Shown here in pieces: positions 10,676 to 23,500 of a DNA stretch of 64,000 bases. The notes beneath the pieces are model-generated. The model had not been told where the DNA came from, searched no databases, and saw only the letters and a list, made by a program, of their open reading frames with translations. Source of the stretch: Antitrichia curtipendula (taxonomy: Eukaryota > Streptophyta > Bryopsida > Hypnales > Leucodontaceae). The position numbers and the translations under genes were made by a program. Positions within the stretch are counted from its first letter, which is position 1, and the number at the start of each line of letters is the position of its first letter. The stretch is from NCBI GenBank assembly GCA_951230915.1, contig OX579642.1, forward strand, positions 12,338,001 to 12,402,000. The letters are read 5' to 3'.

Positions 10676-12974
10676 ATGAGCGCCCTGACGACCAATGATA
10701 CGGGCGGAGCTGCTGGTTCCCAGCTATCGGACCCCGCCGTGAAGGAGAGAAGTGTTCAACAGCGGCAGCCGGAGCCCGGGGAGCCAATTTGTGTAGTCTG
10801 CGGTCGCTATGGTGAGTACATCAGCGCTGCCACGGATGACGACGTGTGTAGCTTAGAATGTAAAGCTGTCAGTTTAGCTCGTAGCACGCCTGCTCCACCA
10901 GCTCCACTTGACACGTTCAAATCCAGGGGGACTGTGGCAGCCTCTTCGGCTTTGCTGCCCGATGAGTGTGTAGTCGTTAGGGACACGGGGAATAACTTAC
11001 CTGAATGGACGCCGGACGAATCTATTGCAAAGCTTTCGCAGAAGCAAGTGGATGTCCTACTCCAGGGAATTGAAGTGTCGGTTAAGGGCGAGGACGTTCC
11101 TCGACCGATCTTGCAGTTTTTGGATTGCAAGTTTTTACCGAAACTTCAGGAAAATCTGGAAGCTGCGGGGTATGATTCGCCGACACCTGTGCAGATGCAA
11201 GCCATTCCTGCAGCCCTCAGAGGACGCGATGCCTTGGTGTCAGCAGAGACGGGCTCTGGGAAGACGGCCTCCTTTTTGCTTCCCATAATTATGCGGTGCT
11301 GCCTGGTGCGCATGCATGGCTTGTCGGATCGCGATAAGCCCATAGCTATGGTGTTGGCGCCGACGCGAGAGCTATGTGCGCAGGTCAGTTACCTTTTCTT
11401 CTCTTCCCTTCATTACGCAGCGGAGATTGGGTTTTGTGAAGATGTTGCCTCTGTTGTACGATTCGCGCGATTTACGTTCGTAGTTTTGTGTCAAGCGTGC
11501 AGGTGGAAGAACAGGCCAAGGTGCTTGGGAAAGGATTACCATTTAAGACAGCGCTAGTCGTTGGCGGCGATGCATTGCCCCAACAACTTCATCGTATCAA
11601 GCATGGCGTAGAATTGATCATTGGGACCCCAAGACGGCTCATTGATCTCCTTTCAAAACATGATGATCTTAGTTTACAGGTACACGGTTCTTTGTTTTTT
11701 AGCTCTTTCCTTTTGTTGATGTTCAAGAAATCCCTTCACTGGATTCCAACGAATATGAAGGATTGCTGACGTTCTTTCCGTCTCCTCATACGTTCAGGTT
11801 CTGTAGAACATGGTTTTAGGTTGGGATTAGGGTTTGGGGATTTCTTAGGACCTGATGGCAATTCTGATGGACAATTTTTCAGTAGCACTGAGACTGTGAA
11901 TCTAGAAAATCCTTTTGATTGATTTATGCTATCATCATTAAGGAGCAGAATTTTTTCGCTGACTGTACCGTCATCTTTGCAGGATGTGTGCATCTTAGTA
12001 CTCGATGAGGTGGACTGTATGCTGGAGAGAGGTTTTCGAGACCAAGTAATGCAAATAGTCCAAGCCCTGTCTAGCCCACAAATTCTTATGTATTCAGCAA
12101 CAATTCCACCCGGCATCGAAAGGTTTTCATCATCACTCTTGAAGAACCCGCTGTTGGTGTCGGTCGGTACTCCAAGCCAGCCCAATCGAGCAGTGCAGCA
12201 AACAGTGTTATGGGTTGAGTCAAAATACAAGAAGAAGAAGCTGTTTGAGATCTTGAAGAGTCGACTTCATTATCGACCTCCAGTGGTGGTGTTTGTGAGC
12301 TCAAGAATGGGGTCTGATCTTCTTGCTGAAGCAATACGCAGTGTAACTGGTATTAAAGCCATGTCTATGCACGGGGAGAAATCTATGAAGGTGAGAACAA
12401 ATTTTTCTTATGGCCTCACCTTGCAGTTACCAACTGGCGTACGATATTATGACAAATCAGGTGTAGCTGCTCGGAGAACGCATGTTTCATGTCAATATGC
12501 TCGTCGTTAACTAGATGAGTAGATTGACCAGCATCTTGAATCTTTTTCAACCTTGATGCTTCTGCACTTCACATTATTATGCTTACCCTCTACATCTTAC
12601 AGGACCGTCGAGAGACAATGAAGAGCTTCCTCACAGGCGAAACCTCAGTGATCGTGGCTACAGGACTGTTAGGACGGGGCCTGGATCTCTTAAGGATGAC
12701 TCAAGTGATAGTATTTGACTTCCCTTCTTCGATTCAGGAATATATTCACATGATTGGAAGGGCCTCACGGCTTGGAAGTCCAGGTTCAGCTATAGTATTT
12801 CTTGACAATGAGAGTAAAGCATTGTTTAAGGATCTTGTGATTCTACTGCGAGCCTCTGGAACCGCCATTCCTCGTGAGCTTCTGAATTCGCCATATTTGT
12901 ACTCAACGTACGCACTTGCTTACAATAAAAAGAAGAGGCGGAGGAAACAGGATGTTGACACGGACAGTGAATAA
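10676..12974 (+). CDS. RH41: DEAD-box RNA helicase 41 (RH41/DDX59 group), 4 exons, 554 aa
   Basis: Exons: 10676-11383, 11503-11679, 11983-12390, 12603-12974, all in phase 0, 1665 nt. The ATG at 10676 is the first in frame. The N-terminus has a HIT-type zinc finger (Cys 39, 42, 58, 62; CVVCG...CSLEC), which together with the helicase core identifies the RH41/DDX59 subfamily. Helicase motifs: Q motif region SPTPVQMQAIP, motif I AETGSGKT (190-197), Ia PTREL, GTPRRL, motif II as DEVD (303-306), motif III SAT, then VIVATGLLGRGLDLL and motif VI HMIGRASR. Motif II has Val in place of Ala, and motif VI has HMIGRASR rather than the usual HRIGRTGR; the plant RH41 proteins I know share the DEVD form. 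The C-terminus is basic (KKKRRRK), a possible nuclear signal. Likely role: RNA remodelling in the nucleus, with substrate unknown. Confidence 0.93.
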
Positions 12975-14450
12975 TATAACCGAATAGTGTCATACATGCT
13001 TCGAGTTTGTGCCTGCTTGCACTTGCTCTGAATGTCCACGGTTCTGTGCTCCTCCGCTTCGGGTGTTTTTTCTGCGAACCGTGATTGGAATCTGCGAACC
13101 GGACAAGGGTAGCATGTGTAAGACTCTCGGTCAACACTCAAAATGGAGAAGCCAAAATAATTGTTGTTCAGAAAGGGCTACAGGCAGGCCAGCCCTCAAA
13201 ACTCTTGCTGGGCTGCAAAATTTGGTGAGATGTGTGGAGGACTGCACGCGGAAAAAACAACCGTGCGATTCTTACGCGACCGTAATTTTTCCATTTGGCG
13301 GGGGCAAATGTCGGTGTGCAGGGTATGCTTTTGGAGCACCCAATCCAACACTAAAATCGACACATCAAATATATTACTATTTTAAAAAATTGGTTTACAA
13401 TTAGAACTTGAAATTATCATATTACCATTGGAAGCGCAGGTACCGTAGTAAAGACCAGAAATCACCTTTGGACTTTCAATGACCGAAATGGAGTCCAACC
13501 GTACTAAGACCAGAAATCACCTTTGGACTTCCAATGACCGAAATGGAGTCCATTAGAAGTAAGCTGATTTGTCACAACAAATCATGCTTAAATGAGAAAA
13601 AATCATGAAAATTGAAGTATTGAGTAGTTGCTGTCACAAATTATTAAGTTTAGGGGGGAAATCTAGACTCTCAGATGCATTATATATAGTCCATTATGTG
13701 GCAATGTATTGACATTCTGGGTCATATATGATTCAATGAAGCATGTGAAATTAGGTAAAGGTGTATTCAAGTATTGAGACATGATTGCATATACAAGTCA
13801 AGATGGTAGTACACCAAAGGGTAATCAGCACAATCTCTTATCATTGCACATTTTTGTTACTTGCAAACTACTTCCATCCCTTACCCTCTAATTGGTTCAC
13901 ACTAAATTTAATTTTTATTGTATTAGGTGTCATTCTTTGTATTAAAAAGTGCTTGTAATATGTTACGGTTCTTTGATAGGTAGAGTAGTTTAGTGTAGTT
14001 TGAAGGAATTGTCTCTAAAGCTCTCAAAAATTTGCATATTTTTTGGACATCATTATATATGATGTAAAACTCTTTATACATTCAAAAGGTTGTAAAATGC
14101 AAACTAATTGCACACATGGGAAAACAATTATGCAAAACAAATAGAAAAACAATGTGTGACTTGCAAATATTTCCTACACTTGCATTAACAAGTGATCTAT
14201 ATGCTAGAATTTCTTGGTGATCAAGGACAAATGTTGATGAATTGATTTGAATTGTTGAGTGTCAAAACCTCTACACTAAAAAATAAAAGAACCTATGCAC
14301 TCTATACCTCTTGATTAAAGAGATGATTGTTGCAAAAAAAAAAAGGGCAAGGCCGACTTGGCTGAGCAATTCAATTAGGCCCACATGCCCTGTGACCGTA
14401 GCCTTTTCTGCAGCACACAGCAATTGGGGGAGGAGTGGGAGAAGTGAAAC
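12975..14450. other. 3' UTR and AT-rich spacer
   Basis: The first 400 bases after the RH41 stop are GC-moderate and probably transcribed. From 13380 on the DNA is AT-rich, holds the 55-bp tandem duplication listed separately and has no recognisable gene. Confidence 0.4.
13443..13552. repeat. Two-copy 55-bp tandem repeat
   Basis: Two adjacent units with a period of 55 bp share AGACCAGAAATCACC, TTGGACTT and AATGACCGAAATGGAGTC with only a few differences (TTTCAAT versus TTCCAAT, GTAGTAA versus GTACTAA). It lies about 470 bp past the RH41 stop codon. Confidence 0.85.
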
Positions 14451-14862
14451 AAGGTTGAGGCACCAGTCGTCAATCATTTAAGTGATTTGGGAGCAGATGG
14501 TGAGGAGTATGAGGTGGCGGAAATTTTTCCCATGTAGGAAGATAGGAAATATGGGGATAAAAAAAAAATTCAGATTAGAATTTTCAAAATTGAAAATTAC
14601 TATTAATTTTGGGAGCCAAAAAGTACACTTGTCTAGTAGCCAATGTCTAGAGTTTTCCAATTCTAATAATTTGAGAACTACTTTGTTGTTCACTACTTCC
14701 TACTTTCTTGCTCACTACTTTGGGACATGTGTCATAACCTTATTAATTCCAGCCTTGAGAAAGACAAAAAAAACACCATTCCTAGCTTGAATTCCAACCT
14801 AAGGTTGGACATAGCCCACCCTATAGGTACTAGGCGTGGTTGACAACTGCTGCCTCTACCTT
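14451..14862. mobile_element. MITE copy A of the TAAGGTAG-end superfamily
   Basis: The ends are inverted: AAGGTTGAGGCACCAGTC on the left and, read on the other strand, AAGGTAGAGGCAGCAGTT on the right. The interior carries blocks shared in the same order with 43525-43926 and, inverted, with 25741-26122: CCCATGTAGGAAGATAGG, GGGAGCCAAAAAGT, CTACTTTCTTGCTCACTACT and CCAACCTAAGGTTGG. There is no ORF of useful length. About 410 bp with no coding capacity fits a MITE. Confidence 0.75.
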
Positions 14863-17100
14863 ATTGTAATCAAACCAATCACCCTAAAACAAATGACAAA
14901 CTTGGCCAACAAATTAAGGGAGCCAACTCATTTCTGCATATTGGAGCCTAGAATCATAGAGACAAAAGTTTGCCCTTATACTAAATTAGATTCAATGACA
15001 TATTGGAATCATTATTGCACCTCATAAGTATCTAAAATGCCACAAAATAGTCATGTCTTCTACCTATTTGGTGCCATATTTGAGCATGATAAGGTTTAAA
15101 TGTTAAAAATTCACATTCAAGTGAAAAATTCTAATTGTTGAATTATCAATCCAATAGTGGTGTATGCCTTGTCATATTCATATATATAATTTGTATTATA
15201 GGGATCAAATATAGTGCCAAATGTACGGTTCTCTACATACATGCTTTCAAGGTTTTAAATCCTTATCAACATGACAACACAAATGCACAACATTTGTTGT
15301 GTACATGCTATCATAAGCAATAAAGTTATTTAGGGGCAAATAATTGTCAAAATTCACCCACTATCCATGTACTTTGATTTTACTAGATGAGTTAAAAAGG
15401 GGTAGAAATTGTATTTTTCGCCTAATTGCACTATCCACTAATTGCATTTAGCCATCTAACCTCATGCCAAAAGCTCACATTGCCATTGAGTTGAATAAGC
15501 GCCAAGCTCTAATTGCCCATATTACTCTCATTGTGGTAATACATTCTCAACAAGGTTGCCAAAACCTAAGCATCGGATCACAATTTTTTGCCTATCCTAC
15601 TCTATATTTCAACATCCAATACAATAAGGCACCTTCTCCAATGCACCTGTGTGTATCCATGCTCTTGTACAAACTTAGATCTCTTCAAGGTTTGGCATGA
15701 TTTCAAAAGTTTTATTAAGGTATTTCATCTATTTCTGACAATCTTAACTAAAAGCAAAAGGTTTTGTATTAGCTACTACTTTTTTTTAAATTGTTTAGTT
15801 TTTTTAATTTCATTTTAGCATCTACTAAAATAAAAACATTTTTTATTATTACTTTGTATATCAAGCTAGTATAAAAAAATATGCTTCTAATGAAATTGTA
15901 CATTCTACTATTTCTACTTGTTCTAATGAAATTTGTTTATTGAAGTAGAATGTATAACTATTAATAGTTATTCTATAGAATAATATATTATCTTAATGTA
16001 GATCACTTATAATATTTACAAAAAGATTGATTTATAAAAAAAATGAATGAATATATAATAATATAATAATGACTTCTTAGTTGTTAAGAAGAAGAAAAAT
16101 AAAGCAAGTAGAGAAGCAAATGGAGGTGGTTTGGGGAACATTTAGGTGAGTGGCATTTACATTACAAATTCACAATCCACCTTTTGATTTTTAAATTTTG
16201 ATTGAATATTGAACATTGAAATATAAAGCTATTGTGTTGCTTGTGCAAAAGACAATCAATTTAGGATAGGGTGGGATACGGTAGGATTTAAGCTCCATCG
16301 TATCTCTATCTCAATTGATTTGCGCAATTTAGGGATGCAATCAATGTATTGTCTTGTTTCCTTGGTAGTCACTATTTTTTTCCTAAACACCACCAAACTT
16401 CAATAATTCAAAACATGTAGCCAAAGTCAAAAGTTAGTTTGGAAATTTTCAATTCTCACCAATATACATCTACTATGAAGATGGAATCGTCGCCTCTTTG
16501 CTTTCTTCATCAGCATCTACTTATACCCATAATTCACTAATGGGTTAAGTTTCAATAAGGGTACCCAAAAAAATTGTTTCCACTTGATAAATTGTCTCCA
16601 ATCAAGCATTGAAATATCATACAATTTCATTTTAATACCATTTTTGGATAAGACTTACGTCTAATTGTACATTGTATAAAAGGATTTATTTTATCAATTA
16701 AATTTTTTTTTAAATAGTGTACTATGATGCCTACAAATATCAAAAGTAAGCAATTTATATCAACAGGTTCAATAGATCCAAAAATACTAAAAATTTATAA
16801 AAAAATTTAATCAAGTATATACATCTTGATCTCATTTGTGTGCAAGAATGTTTTTTTATGCATTTTATAGTCTTCTAACTGATCAAAATGAACAAAGTAG
16901 ACAAACTTTAGAGGTTTTAAGCAAAAATCACCTAATTAGTATGACCCAAAAGCGAAACCCTTACAATAACTTAACCCTAATGTTCCTGTACTTTACAAAA
17001 TCATTGTCTCCCAAAGATGGATAGAAGTAGCCATCTCATCAAAAGTTCATCCAAAATTATCATCATTGCTTGGAAAAAGTTAAATCACTAAAACCCTGCT
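14863..17100. other. AT-rich spacer, nothing recognised
   Basis: Strongly AT-rich, with poly-T/poly-A runs and short imperfect inverted repeats near 15900-15970. No exon, RNA gene or bounded element could be defined. Confidence 0.4.
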
Positions 17101-17120
17101 GATGAGCAGACGTTGAACCT

Positions 17121-17360
17121 GATGAACCTGCATTTGAAGAAAGCAACTTCCACTCAACCTTCCAAGGACAAGACTGCCATGGGCAGATGAACCTGCATTT
17201 ACTGCATCCGACTTCCACTCAACCCTTTCAAATGACAAGTGATTGCACAATACTCACAACCTCACTGTCAAGTTGCATAGACATGTGTGAGTGGACAATT
17301 TCCAGATGTCATGTTTCAAGTTGTGTACATATGTGATTGGACAATTTTACATGACGTGAA
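17121..17360. repeat. Two successive short tandem duplications
   Basis: GATGAACCTGCATTT followed by ACTTCCACTCAACC occurs at about 17121 and again at about 17186 (period 65). Immediately after, a CAAGTTG...ACATGTG...GGACAATTT...ATGACGTG unit occurs twice with a period near 46 (about 17268 and 17316). Copies are diverged and have no coding potential. Confidence 0.65.
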
Positions 17361-20300
17361 TTCAGGAGCCCAATCATTCCCCTACTGCAGAGCAATTACA
17401 GACAAACAGAGCCTCCAATATAACAGGTAACTACTACAACCAACGTGCCAATGCCATCCACACCATGCCACGGCGCATCCCGCGTACTTCCGAGTTGGAC
17501 CGTCCCTCCAGTAAAAAATGTTTAATTTGTTTCACACATTCAGTTTTTAATATGACCATGAATTCATTTGGTGCAAAGAGATTTGTTGCTACAATCTGTG
17601 AAAATGAACAAGATTGCACAGTCACAATGACAATGACAATGAGCCCCCAAAGGGCAGGCAGCTCTCCCTCCCCCCTGCTAACTATGTATCTAAAATGGGT
17701 CACGCAGTACATATTCAGTAAGAAAGCAATTGAACTGGGTCAAAACAAATCGGACTCCACACTTTCGCTTGTGTTCAATGCAGGAGACGGATCCTCAACC
17801 TCAATACCTGGTTTCATCCCCTCCAGCCACCATCAGAGAAAATCGAGCTCCAGAGAGGAGTTCATATCTGGAATCCTTTAGCCTTGGAATCCTTTGCATC
17901 TGTTCATAAGCTGCCGACTTACACAGGAACTTGAACAGCAGTCTCCACGCCACTGCCTCGGATTAGCCAGGTCTGCATCATCTGGTGTGTTCAGTTCTCC
18001 CACTGATACTACGAGGCCCTCTTTGCCCCACGTCCCCAGAAGAGAGCACCACATCCATTCACAAGTCTCAACATGTCTTCTGTTAGAATTCTAACTACAC
18101 CCAAATTGCAACTTCTTTCACTTTTCACCTTTGAGTTCCTCCTTCATTACACATCCACATCTACAGATCGGATGGTTCATAAAACCAACATATGATTGGC
18201 AGTTACATGTATGAAACATCAGATCTGTTGATGCACATCTGTAATCAAGAAGGAACAGGTGAGGGTAACAAATTTTGCGTCACTGTGCAGACAATGCCAT
18301 TGCTGGAACACAAAGGAAAAAAATTCAGAAAACAGTTTAGTACCTACTTGAAATGGCATGACTGGCTACCTTGCTCGAGGCTGAAGGAGTACCTTCCATT
18401 AGGTGTGTTGCCTAGATGAGAGCAGGAAAACGATAGAGGAAAAATCAAACATGACACACCTATCACCGAGGTAGTCAACCAAATAATTATACTCAGACAA
18501 GATAAATAGTTTCAACATGAACATTGCCATGACAAATCTCGGAGGCAACAATCTGGATATATATAGCAATTAACCCTCCGTTGTGTGTCACGGTGTCCAC
18601 TGATTTCTGTTGCACCTGGTGCTACCAAAACTACTAAATTATTCTGCAACTTCTTCTGCACTGCATCACCACTCGTGAATTGAACACCACCGTCACCCAT
18701 GAGCAACACTATATAAGGAACGCTTTGTGCCATCAATTTCCGTTTCATTAAAATTAATTTTCTGATTTATCAACAAAATTAATGTCTCAACAGATGTGCC
18801 TAGAAATCAGAAAGTGGTAAGTGAAAGACAAAGAAGCACAGCACCTCAAATCCTTAGAGCCTCATTCATAAATCCGTCCGCACTGAGGTCCCTCTCAGGT
18901 ACAGGAGGCAGAGCCGCCTGAGCCATGGCCCAAGGATTCATCATCTGAAGAACTTCGGTTATCAATGCCCAACGCCGAGCTTATTTGCGCTTACGGTATG
19001 TGCACCTATAATCCACAACTGAGCACAAGTACAACTAAGTACAGGTACAATTATTAAATACAGATTTATTTTCATTAGATCTGATTTCACAATCGGAAGA
19101 GGTCCGAAGCATTTTTGCGTGCATTATTCGGACACACGAATAGGTTATAAATTTCAGTTACTGTCTTTAGGTGTCTCAAAGACTCATGTTTTTCCTCCAG
19201 AGTAATATACTACAAAACAATTTCACAGTGCACAAGTTACTAATGTGAGATCTCTAATCGTCTTAGCTTGAGAGCAGAAAGACCAGTGTAGAAGTGACCA
19301 ACATCTCGCAGCCGGTTATTGCACCTGCCCTTGCTACAACGACATCTGCAGTGAACACACCATGCCTAGAGCATCCAAAGTCCCACCAACCATCCACACA
19401 AGCACTCAGTTCACTCACAAACTCAAAACACTTTCTGCAAGCTTTTCTTTTTATGTGTAGAGCATGGTTATGAACATCCGGACGTTAATATGCTCCTAAT
19501 ACCCACCAAGGCCCCCCACAACAATGCCACAAGACATAACGGCTCCACCCCTGCTCCGACCACCACATCCAGTTAGAACCTGCGAACCATTTGCCACGTA
19601 TACATGGGAATGGATCAGCAAAAATACATCAGACAAGCTTTAAAACTTCACGTCCATGAGCTTCGGCAGCAAACCAATATAAAAAAAACTGAGCACCAGT
19701 GGCACTCACAAAAGAATCCGAAAACACAGCTTCGTAAAACCTTCAGAACCTTTTTCACAACTGAAAAATTCCAGGTAACATGCTTACTAAGGGGGAATTG
19801 CCACTCTCATCCACTGTTGATTTTCATCCATCACTAGCCAAGGCACCATCGATTCCTCAACATCGTCACTAAGAAACCTAGTCTGCACATGAAAATTGAA
19901 GCCTACAATCTGCATCTCACACATCAAGACATTCATTTGCAGAGCTGAAAATTGGCGTTCAGGTTGAAGGAGATCTTTAATCGTCATTAAACTACTTGCC
20001 CCAGCAGAATGCACGGCATATCCATTCATGTCTTACCAGTTTTACCGTATATCCTGACACTGTTAGGGACTGGGCTTCTCATTGACCTTCGATAGTGCGA
20101 AATTAGCGCACAGATACGCAAAGCAAACATCTCCTATTTGGTGTAAGGATCAACCCAGCATCATATTCAAACCCTTGAACTTTGCAATAGGAGAATGCAA
20201 TGGCCCTTGCATGGGAGGGCAGAGAAATCAGCAGCAATAAGATCTCGAAAGCACTCTCAACTCTCAACTTCTGCCATGTATGAACACTCTTACAAAGGCG

Positions 20301-20572
20301 GAACAGAGTGAGGATGAGCATTCAATGGTGCCATATTTTCTTACTTGCCACCAACTAAATGAGCTCTTTTTCCATTATTATGAATACTGTGCACATAAAC
20401 AATGAGATCTACATTGCCTTCTGACTATCCAAAGCAGTGATCATACATCACAATACACCATTTTTCCTCAGTCTGGAACTTGGAAAAGAAAATTCAAAAT
20501 TCAATATCAAAAATGTTGTAGAATGTCATTGCTGATAATAGCAATACTTTACAATTGTTCAATTACATCAAC
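17361..20572. other. Moderate-GC region with no recognised gene
   Basis: This 3.2 kb is less AT-rich than the spacers on its left and looks like transcribed plant DNA, but I recognised no conserved protein segment. It may be DRM 3' UTR, a noncoding transcript or a diverged gene. One short minus-strand frame at 18846-18944, preceded by a plausible splice acceptor, looks protein-like and is described in the findings. The longest + strand frame (17465-17881) has no familiar motif. Confidence 0.3.
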
Positions 20573-23500
20573 CTATTTGGCTATCCGTGTTGATGCCTCA
20601 TCACCGTGTTGATTTTCTGGTAACTTAATGGTGAGCTCACGAACAGTTGCAACAACACGTGAGAACTCAAAAAACATAGTGGAATGCTCACCGTCCAGTC
20701 CTATGCGCGTGTGACGGTTGTTCCCAGTGAAGTTGTTGCATGGGCTCCCACCAACAATGAAATCAAAGCCACGATACTTGTCTACAAGACTGCTCAGGAC
20801 ATCTCTTGTCAGTTGCCTCACATCATGATAATCCAGGTCAAGATAGCCTTTCTGATTGGTCAAGGCCCACCATGTTTGCAGGCAGCGACGAGCTCCCTCT
20901 TCAATCTCGACGCTCACCACAACGTTCAAATTGATCCCAACCTTGTGAAGAGCTACTTCAGCCCCTCCAATCCCTGAAAACAGCGACAACACCTTAATCC
21001 CCTTTGGATATAAGGGCTTCAAAACAGAAAAATGATAAGCCACTGTGAACACAGAAAAGCTGTTTCCCAATGCTTTGTATCGTGCTGTGTGGCTGAAGCA
21101 GTGCCTGGAGTGATCTTTGTCGAACCCCAACATTGCCTACATCATCCACACACAACCCAAATGTCAGTTTCAAGTGGCATCACTCAACCTCTCAAAGCTA
21201 AAACAGATTTTAGAAGCCATATTTCGACCTCAGTCCTGAAACAAATTTCCCCCATTTCTAAGACATCAAGGTCAAATTCAGAACCACTCTTGCGACTCTG
21301 AACTTAATTCAAATTATTACAATTAACATCACATTTTCCAAAATCACAAATAGGCATGTATATTTTTCTGCGCAATTGCTAACAAATTGAAATACAAAAT
21401 TTATTGAGTGCATAGACATGCATAATTAGTCCTCGCAACATTCAAAAATATGGTACAAGATATATCTCAATAGATACATCAAGATATAAAACAGGGTGCA
21501 GCCCACAGTAATCGCACTAAAAGTCTAGATTTTACCTCAATCTCATCTGCCTCGACAGGACTGGGGATGTTTGGGGAAGTCCACACAAGGTTCAACTTGC
21601 AACACCATTTCAGATAATTCTTCTGCTCCTCAATGCTAAGCTGCAATTTCTGAGTCCTATCACAAGTATTGAGATTACCACTGTATAAATTTTTGATCCT
21701 CATAGAATCAAAAGGAATCAAGCGTTGTTTTAAAAATTTCTTCAAAAGCTGCATGAACAATGTTGGAGATCATATTTAAATAACATGCACCTAGCACTCA
21801 TCCAAACAATGCAAAAGATAGAACTATAAACACATCAAAAGGAAGTACCCGGTTCCATCAACAATGCCAAGCCGCTTTGATAAAAACTCCGATGCTCTCA
21901 CTGTGTTGATGCAGTTCAATTTCGTGCGCTTGTCCCACTCTGGCCAAAATGGCTTTGTTTGAGGCATGAGATCCATGATGGTCATTGGGGGATCTTTGAT
22001 AAGCTTTTTCCTTCCTTCTATAGGGAGGTTGTGGATGTATCCCCGAGATCGTCGGCATGCTGAGAAGTGCATGGCATCTACAAACTCAGCCTCAATGTCA
22101 AACAAATGCATTTGAATTCTCTTCCACTCACCCACTGGCATCCCTGCTACATTCTCAAAATAAAAGAAGGGAGCTCCTTTCACATCTTCTTTCAAATGCC
22201 GTTGCTTCACAATTGGTTGGCCAGGAAGTCCAAACCCAATAGCTGCTCGCTGCTTGTTGATTTTAGACAAGGTTGCAGATGTTGTAGTTAATGTAGCTTT
22301 AGCCCTAACATTACAACCACATTAAATGTTAGCTAGTGAGCCCAAGTTAACATAAATGACAATGCAACAAAACCCTTAAAAAAACAGCATCCTCATGCAA
22401 AGAGCTTACTTAGATATACTTGTAGGCTTTTTCAATCGACCACCACTGACAGCTCCAACAGCTCCCTTTGGGCGCCCAGGCAATCCGCTGTGAGCTGGTT
22501 CTTTACCCCTCTCGTCAAGTTTCCGTTTACCACTTTTGCCCCCTCCTTCCTGGTTCCAACATGAAGGATCACGGGACAGCCCTTCTTCTCCCCAATCCAA
22601 AAATTCGTCTTCTTCTTCAGTATCACTGTCATCAGAATCGGGAAGATTGCTTTTCCCTCCAAAGGGATCATCCTGCAAATCACGAAATGAGCACCGTCAG
22701 AGCACTAGAAACGTTAATAATAGTAGTACTAAAGCTAACAGCAAACACTTAACAGCAGTACTAACACAGCAGTACTAACAGAAGACTAGCACAGCGGTGC
22801 TAACACTAACACTAACAGAAGAATCAGCTTTCAATAGAGAACTGACTAAATTAAAGTAAATAATGGTGCAATTACATTCACAACACGATTACAACATACC
22901 TGAAGTAGGTCTTCCATATGAGCAGCAAGAAAATCAACCACGTCAATAATTTGCTCTTGAGATGCATTCCACAAGGGGGTCTCTGCAAACCTCAACAAGA
23001 AAATATCAGAAACGCTCCAAATGCTTGTGAATTTTCTAAGGTCAAGTGTCAAGCGTCAAGCGTCAAGCCTCAAGCAAGAAAAACGCATTAGACTAACATT
23101 TTCAAGGTTTCATTAAAAAAAAGAAACATGAAGATGCCAAAGGCACAAAGCAGAAAATTTTCTCACTGCAAACGCCCATGGCTTTCTCAACAGCCATAGA
23201 GGGGAACTGAAACTCTGTCGTGAGCTTCTCCAGTGTGTTGTCCTCTCTGCATCTCGTTGGATTAACCGAAGTTGATGCTTCTGGGTCTGGCTGGGCGGAG
23301 AGGTAGAGCAAATACTCTAGAAGCATGTCATACTCTACCCCTTGTCCCAGTTCTTGTACAGCTCTCTCTATCAAAGCAAGTGGGAACCCTAAGCTCTGCA
23401 TGGCAGCCTTGTGACCTCCATTCTGTGGAATCTCCCTGCTGCATAGAAGGGATGGTTTTGCAAAATTCGATGAAATCCCCGCTTCATTCTCAGAATCTGA

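Noticed and set aside
17465..17881. 138-codon + strand frame
   Set aside because: No recognisable domain, odd Thr/Met dipeptide run from a simple repeat, no supporting splice structure.
18512..18748. 78-codon minus-strand frame (VLVAPGATEISG)
   Set aside because: Reads somewhat protein-like, but no start context, family or neighbouring exons could be found.
20684..20977. + strand frame opposite the DRM catalytic exon
   Set aside because: Antisense shadow of the conserved methyltransferase exon.
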